Position numbers and translations under genes: made by a program
Shown here: positions 58,913 through 64,000 of the stretch, one piece after another
Layout: each line of letters opens with the position of its first letter
Position numbering within the stretch: the first letter of the stretch is position 1
Assembly (NCBI RefSeq): GCF_012489685.1
Contig: NC_080044.1
Span: forward strand, 70,728,732-70,792,731
Length of the DNA stretch: 64,000 nucleotides
Direction: 5' to 3'
Origin: Lotus japonicus
Taxonomy: Eukaryota > Streptophyta > Magnoliopsida > Fabales > Fabaceae
The notes under the pieces: model-generated
Told to the model about the DNA's origin: nothing
Seen by the model: only the letters and a program-made list of their open reading frames with translations
The model's database searches: none

Positions 58913-61586
58913 ATGGCTATGATGGGTGAGACTGAGGTTGCAGCCATGCATTCTTCAACTTCCTTCTCATTGATCTCTGTCAATTACCCTCTCATTTCCG
59001 CCCTCGTTGCTTTCGCTCTTGCCCAAGGCATCAAGTTCTTCACCACCTGGTTGGTTGGTATTCTCTCTCTTTTTTTCTCCTATGACTCTTAAATCCATAT
59101 GACTCTTATATTATGACTCTTAAATCCAATTTGATCTTGTTGTTATGGTTCTATGATTTAGGACATGAGAAGCTTTTAACAAATAACATAATTAGAGTCA
59201 ACTTATAGAATGTTTGAAAATTCTTGTATAATTGATTCTAAACCCAAAATCAATTCTAGGAAGAAGCTTCCTCTGGGTAGTTTTTAGGTACCAGAATTGA
59301 TTCCGAGGAAAGAGAAGATGATATTTGGATGCAGTAGTTTTTTTTCTTCTCTTTAATTGGTGTAAACTCGTTCGGGAAACTATGACCGTTCCTCCTAAGA
59401 GATGATCAACCTGGGGTTTAAATTTGTGTAGTCACCCTTACAGGATCTAGCTTCTCTACCACTAGATGACACGTTGTTGGTGGATGTAGTAGCTTTGGAG
59501 GGCAAGGCCGCAAGGATTAGTTTTTTTGTTTGTTTTTAAATTTAGAGAATTATATAATAGTGGTTGCTTGAGTTGATAGTGTCTCATTTTGTTCCTCCCT
59601 TTTTAAAGTTTTTTACATAAATAAAATGTTTGAATAAATTAAAATGAAAAGCCTCCTCCATCCAAACAAAAAGTGTCTTAATTGAGAAAAGTTTTTAGTT
59701 TCACTTATGTAAGAAAAATGGTGTAAACAAGCAGCAACGAAACATTAAACAATTTTCTCAATTAAAACAAGCCCACCCTTGATGTTTCTTAGATAATGCA
59801 GGTTTAAGGAAAGAAGATGGGATATGAAGCAATTAGTAGCATCTGGTGGAATGCCATCATCTCATTCAGCAGTTGTCACTGCTCTTGCAGCAGCCATTGG
59901 GTTCCAAGAAGGCTTTGGAGGACCTCTTTTTGCAATTGCCTTGGTCTTAGCTTGTATTGTATGACTTCTCTTTTTGGTTCTTCAAAATTTGTGTAGAGGC
60001 CTCATAAAAGACTTGATATTTTGTTTACTATGATGTGTGATATAAGGAATATTCAATCTGATGTCCTATTTTACTTGTTAGCATGTTAGTATCAACTTTT
60101 CTTTCATGATAGTAAATTCTGGACCCCAGGAGCTACTAACAAAAGTTTCTCCCCAGAATTGATTCTGACTTTACAACCAATTGTAGAGGTTTTTCCAAAT
60201 ATGTACTTAGTTACTGTTAAGAAAGCATCTGATGTCCTACAAACAACTATAGCATCTTTGGTAAAAACATATTTTGGGAATTTCAAAAGCCCTTTCAGGA
60301 AATTATGGAAAAAATGATTTTTTGGCTGCAAAAGATGTACTAGGTTAGATATGAGAAATTAATGTAATGTTGTTTCATATGGCTCTGTAAATTTCTGATG
60401 AATAGATTGCTGGCAGGTGATGTATGATGCCACTGGTGTAAGGTTGCAAGCAGGACGCCAAGCAGAGGTTTGATGTTTATGCTACTAATTTTTTCACCTA
60501 TGCCATATTTTCCCCTTTATTTCTATGCACATTTCTGTCTTATATAGATATGGAATTCCAAAGCCACTAGGATTGAGCTAGTTGGTAGTGTTTTGGGTAG
60601 TTTGAACCAAAAACAAATGTTACTGAAGACTTTTTCTGTTTGCCTGTGATTGCTGTGAAATAAAACCTCATTCTTTTGTTTTGGATTTGTTTCAATGTAT
60701 TTTATTATACTAAATTTGAATGGGTGAAATTTTCCCAGGTTTTAAACCAAATTGTGTATGAACTCCCAGCTGAGCATCCTCTGGCTGAAAGCAAACCGCT
60801 TCGCGAACTTCTTGGGCATACACCTCTTCAGGTTACCATTTTGCATTTGATTGTTTCTTATAATTATTTGATGGATCTGTGTTTAACCAATGGAATTTAC
60901 TGCACCAGAAGATGGCAGTTTTTGCATTATTAGACTTTTTGCACTGGTTCCATAACTTTGTTACTAGACATTCTATGTAAATGTTGTGGAGAAGCTGACA
61001 GGAAATCAGTTAATGTGGTATGTGTAAAAAGAAGGTCTTTAGACGCATTGGTGAGAATGGTTGATAACATAGTATTTAGACTCGTAAAGAGGGGTAGATG
61101 GAAATAAAAAAGAACTTGGGAGGAGATTGTTAAAAATGCTTATTATTAATAATACTCCCCATAACCTGGTTTTTTATCGAGTTCAATTGCGTAGTGTAAT
61201 TCATATAGTCACCCTCACTTGGTGGAATAAGACTTTTGTTGTAGTAGTTGTTATTCTATATGAGCATTTCTAGTTCCTCCTACATCTGTGAATGCTATAT
61301 TCTTAAGAGATTATTCATTCCCAAGTCTGTTTTTCTAGGAATTATTTTAGAAAGCTGGAAACAAACACCCCCTGAAGTTTAAAAAAGTAGGTTAACCACG
61401 GTATTATACCAAATGCGTGTTTGGATCAGCGTTGTTCAAAAAATTGATTGTTGATTGTAGTGCCAACTCTTTTACCACTGATGATTCTCATTCCTGCTCT
61501 CCTTCATTCTGCAGGTCATTGCTGGTGGGTTACTTGGGCTCTTAACAGCAGCAATTGGCCTTCTAGGAAGAGTGATTACTAGTTAA
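58913..61586 (+). CDS. DUF212 acid phosphatase/vanadium-haloperoxidase-related membrane protein
   Basis: Five exons: 58913-59049, 59802-59958, 60417-60467, 60739-60831 and 61515-61586, in frame, giving 169 residues, the normal size of this plant family. The protein has an N-terminal hydrophobic segment (SALVAFALAQGIKFF), the conserved KERRWDMKQLVASGGMPSSH segment (GMPSSHSA at 62-69), then DATGVRLQAGRQAEVLNQ, LLGHTP and a final hydrophobic span. The PSSHS motif resembles the PAP2 phosphatase signature, which gave the family its name, but enzyme activity has not been established as far as I know. The start is the first Met of the reading (MAMMGETEVA); codon four is an alternative. Membrane location is inferred. 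Confidence 0.93.
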
Positions 61587-62569
61587 AATTGAGGCTTCTT
61601 TTCTTGACATTCCTAACAGGTGCAATTTCAGTTCATTCCATGCCAATGGTACGCAAGTTGAACGCATCAGCATTTTCATGCAGAAATGCACTTCAACCTC
61701 TCAAGTCAGCAGTAGAATTCAAAACAGAATTTGTAGACTCCAGTGTTTGATGCAATGGAAGTATCTATCTCATAGAATCTTTTACTTGCTAGAGTCGCAG
61801 GGTTTAAGTTTGCATACTCATTCATACTCACTTTGAGATAAAAAAAAAAAAAAAAACGAAACTCCTTTTATGAATTTGGATAACAATCCGTTCGAGCTTG
61901 GTTTCACATATATAGACTAACAATAAGTTTAATATCATCATGGACAATCACATGTGGATATCTTCTATTAACCTCAAGTCCTGAAGCATTTAATTTCAGG
62001 TAGATATGGTAAATGAAGACTTGAAAATGGCATTAAGAACACTTTAGTCTATAGTGGTAATAACTAATAACCAGACATGCCATATTCATTGTCTCATTGA
62101 GGCCCTTGGAGGTTGGTATTCGGGTCGCACAACCCGTAATAAACGGGCCGGTTCAAGTTAATCTGCATAATAAATGATTCGGAAGAAGAGATGTCAGCCC
62201 CCTACCAAAGCTTGTGGATCACTGGGTTGCTCCACATAGAAATGAATTTAAAAAAAAAAAGCTAAAATAAGTAGATAAAAAAAGTTATGGTTTCTATCAC
62301 AGTCACGTCAAGGGTTTGGAAATATATTTATCCAAAAAAGTTGGTACACTATTCCGTTATAATCATTGCAGCTTCCACTGGACATGGCACTCTTCCTCCC
62401 ACGTCTCACTCTCCCTCAAAATTTGCTTATTGATATCTATCAGACTTCATCACCATCACAACCTCTTGCAATAATTCAACTTCATAAATTCACAACTACC
62501 CTACTTCAGAACTTGTATATATCTCAGATATATGTACTCGAACCCAAAGAAATATGATACATTAATTAT
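61587..62569. other. Spacer after the DUF212 gene, no gene seen
   Basis: Contains the 3' untranslated region and AT-rich spacer with an A run near 61850. No credible gene. Confidence 0.45.
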
Positions 62570-63156
62570 GGTAGTTGAATCGTGTATCGTATCGTGTATC
62601 GAAAGATCTATTTTTCGTATCACATATCGTATCGTATTATGTATCGTACGATACAAACACAAACAAAAATAAGTCATAAATGAAAAATATATGATATATA
62701 TAATATAATTAATTAAAATATGACAAATACAAGTCTTCATCTCCTTCAAAATCATCAATAACATGACAAATGCAAAGCACTTCCATACTTGCTAAACTAT
62801 GCTTTGATCCTACAAGGCTACAACTTAATAAAGAGTTGAAATTGAACCCTTGTCAAGAGTTGAAAGTGGGGATTTAGGGTAATTTCAAACCCTAAATAGA
62901 TTAGGTCAGGTGGGTCGACCCACTTTGGCCCAGATTAAAAAAACCCGTAAAAAAACGCTAGAAAAACAAATATCCGACCCTGTTTGCCCAGTTTCTGTAT
63001 CGTGCGATACAACTTCGTATCGTGATACAACGATACATGATACGATACAGACGCGATACAAGGACAATTCGATACACAGGTACGATACGTATCATTTACC
63101 TAAAATAATGTATCGTATCGCGTATCATATCGGTGTATCGGCCGATACTTACTACC
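62570..63156. mobile_element. GTATCG-rich element with possible GGTAGT inverted ends
   Basis: Both ends (about 62577-62662 and 62996-63150) are packed with GTATCG/CGATAC hexamers in both orientations, so the ends can pair. The outermost bases are GGTAGT at 62570 and ACTACC at 63151-63156. Internal sequence has no coding capacity. It looks like a non-autonomous DNA element; the class is unknown. Confidence 0.5.
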
Positions 63157-64000
63157 TATAACTTTTTGGTGATGAGTGCAGCCACTGTCAATCATAATGA
63201 ACAGTAAGTAAATGAATGACAACAAAATACATTATATTCCTCTAGGTGAAAATCGAACTCTCAACTTCATAGTTAAGAGACAACGCCACACGTTGTGGTT
63301 GTAGATCCATCACCTTGCTAGGTCCTTCCTATGCAAGTAAAAAACTTATGTACATTTATTTCCCATCTCCATTGCCTCTCTATCAAACTCAGCAAGTACT
63401 ACATTGCTCTCCTAGAAAATTAAACCTCTTTTGAGATATAAACCAAAATTGGTTATCCTAGTTAAGCATAATTTTCTTACAGTGATTTCCATTATTCTAT
63501 TCTCTAAAAAACAAAAATTCGCCTATTCCAATCATTGAAGGCTGAAAGCCATGTGGTTAGACCAAAAGAGTTTAGGGCTTATAATTCTTTTTCCAACTTT
63601 TTCCAAAGGAGTAAAAGTTATCAAGCAAAGGTAAAAACAAACGGTTTTAATTTCCTATTCTCACAGAGGAAACTAATTTCCTTGTATGTATGCCAGTTCT
63701 GACAGTAGTCATTTGGCCCAGGATGGCAGATGCCAAGGTTGGTTATGGTCCATTGGTCCCATGCTATTCTAACTCTTAATTGACATTGCACCATGTGACT
63801 TAAAACTTATGGAGTTTGTGTTTTTTGTTTACCTATTCATGTATTGTTTTTTTCTGTTTGGATTTCATTAACTTTTTTATGTTAAAAGTACGTGTTAATG
63901 TTGATTTACACTTGGATCAATGAATATTTAAACACACATTCATTATACTCCTAAAATTTATCAATGTCCAATGGTATGAGCTAATTCATTTCCTGGTCAA
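63157..64000. other. AT-rich spacer to the window end, no gene seen
   Basis: No credible coding region, RNA gene or terminal repeat was recognised here. Confidence 0.5.

Overview
This window is nuclear DNA from a flowering plant, most likely a eudicot and possibly a legume. The basis is spliced GT-AG genes with AT-rich introns, a plant-type RecQ-like helicase and LHT-type amino-acid transporter, a Stowaway MITE, and Ty3/gypsy and Ty1/copia elements primed by initiator Met-tRNA. The legume assignment rests on general sequence impression only. There are no bacterial operons, CRISPR arrays or rRNA genes.

Layout. Bases 1-4756 hold the 3' part of a decayed Helitron Rep/helicase gene with at least five frameshifts. 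Bases 5628-5727 are an assembly gap. Bases 5728-23917 are a tandem array of one non-autonomous Ty3/gypsy-type element read on the minus strand: a truncated LTR, internal region, full LTR, internal region, full LTR. The LTRs are about 3.94 kb and the internal region about 3.68 kb, coding only for Gag. The array sits inside a minus-strand Ty1/copia element (23918-28477) whose reverse transcriptase/RNase H region it interrupts; the other half of that element is not visible. Bases 28545-30196 are a graveyard: two head-to-head fragments of an ABCC transporter ATP-binding domain and a piece of RNase H-like retroelement protein.

From 31 kb onward the window is genic, all on the plus strand: an ankyrin-repeat protein (31284-34135, 2 coding exons, 670 aa), an LHT-like amino-acid transporter (35057-38491, 7 exons, 435 aa), a long Ser/Pro-rich protein with a CxxC pair and a CaaX end (43670-49394, 6 exons, 1182 aa), a RECQL5-like DNA helicase (50599-57649, 19 exons, 930 aa, with one GC-AG intron), and a small DUF212 membrane protein (58913-61586, 5 exons, 169 aa). 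All exon joins were worked out by hand by keeping frame and family similarity across GT/GC-AG boundaries. The genes do not form one pathway. The adjacency of the Ser/Pro-rich gene and the RecQ gene resembles, from memory, the AT1G27850-AT1G27880 neighbourhood in Arabidopsis. Small MITE-like elements lie in introns and spacers (39929-40231, 41025-41435, 48563-48663, 62570-63156).

The most unusual content is the Gag-only, giant-LTR element: its transcribed LTR region carries two families of tandem repeats whose units preserve hairpins through paired base changes.
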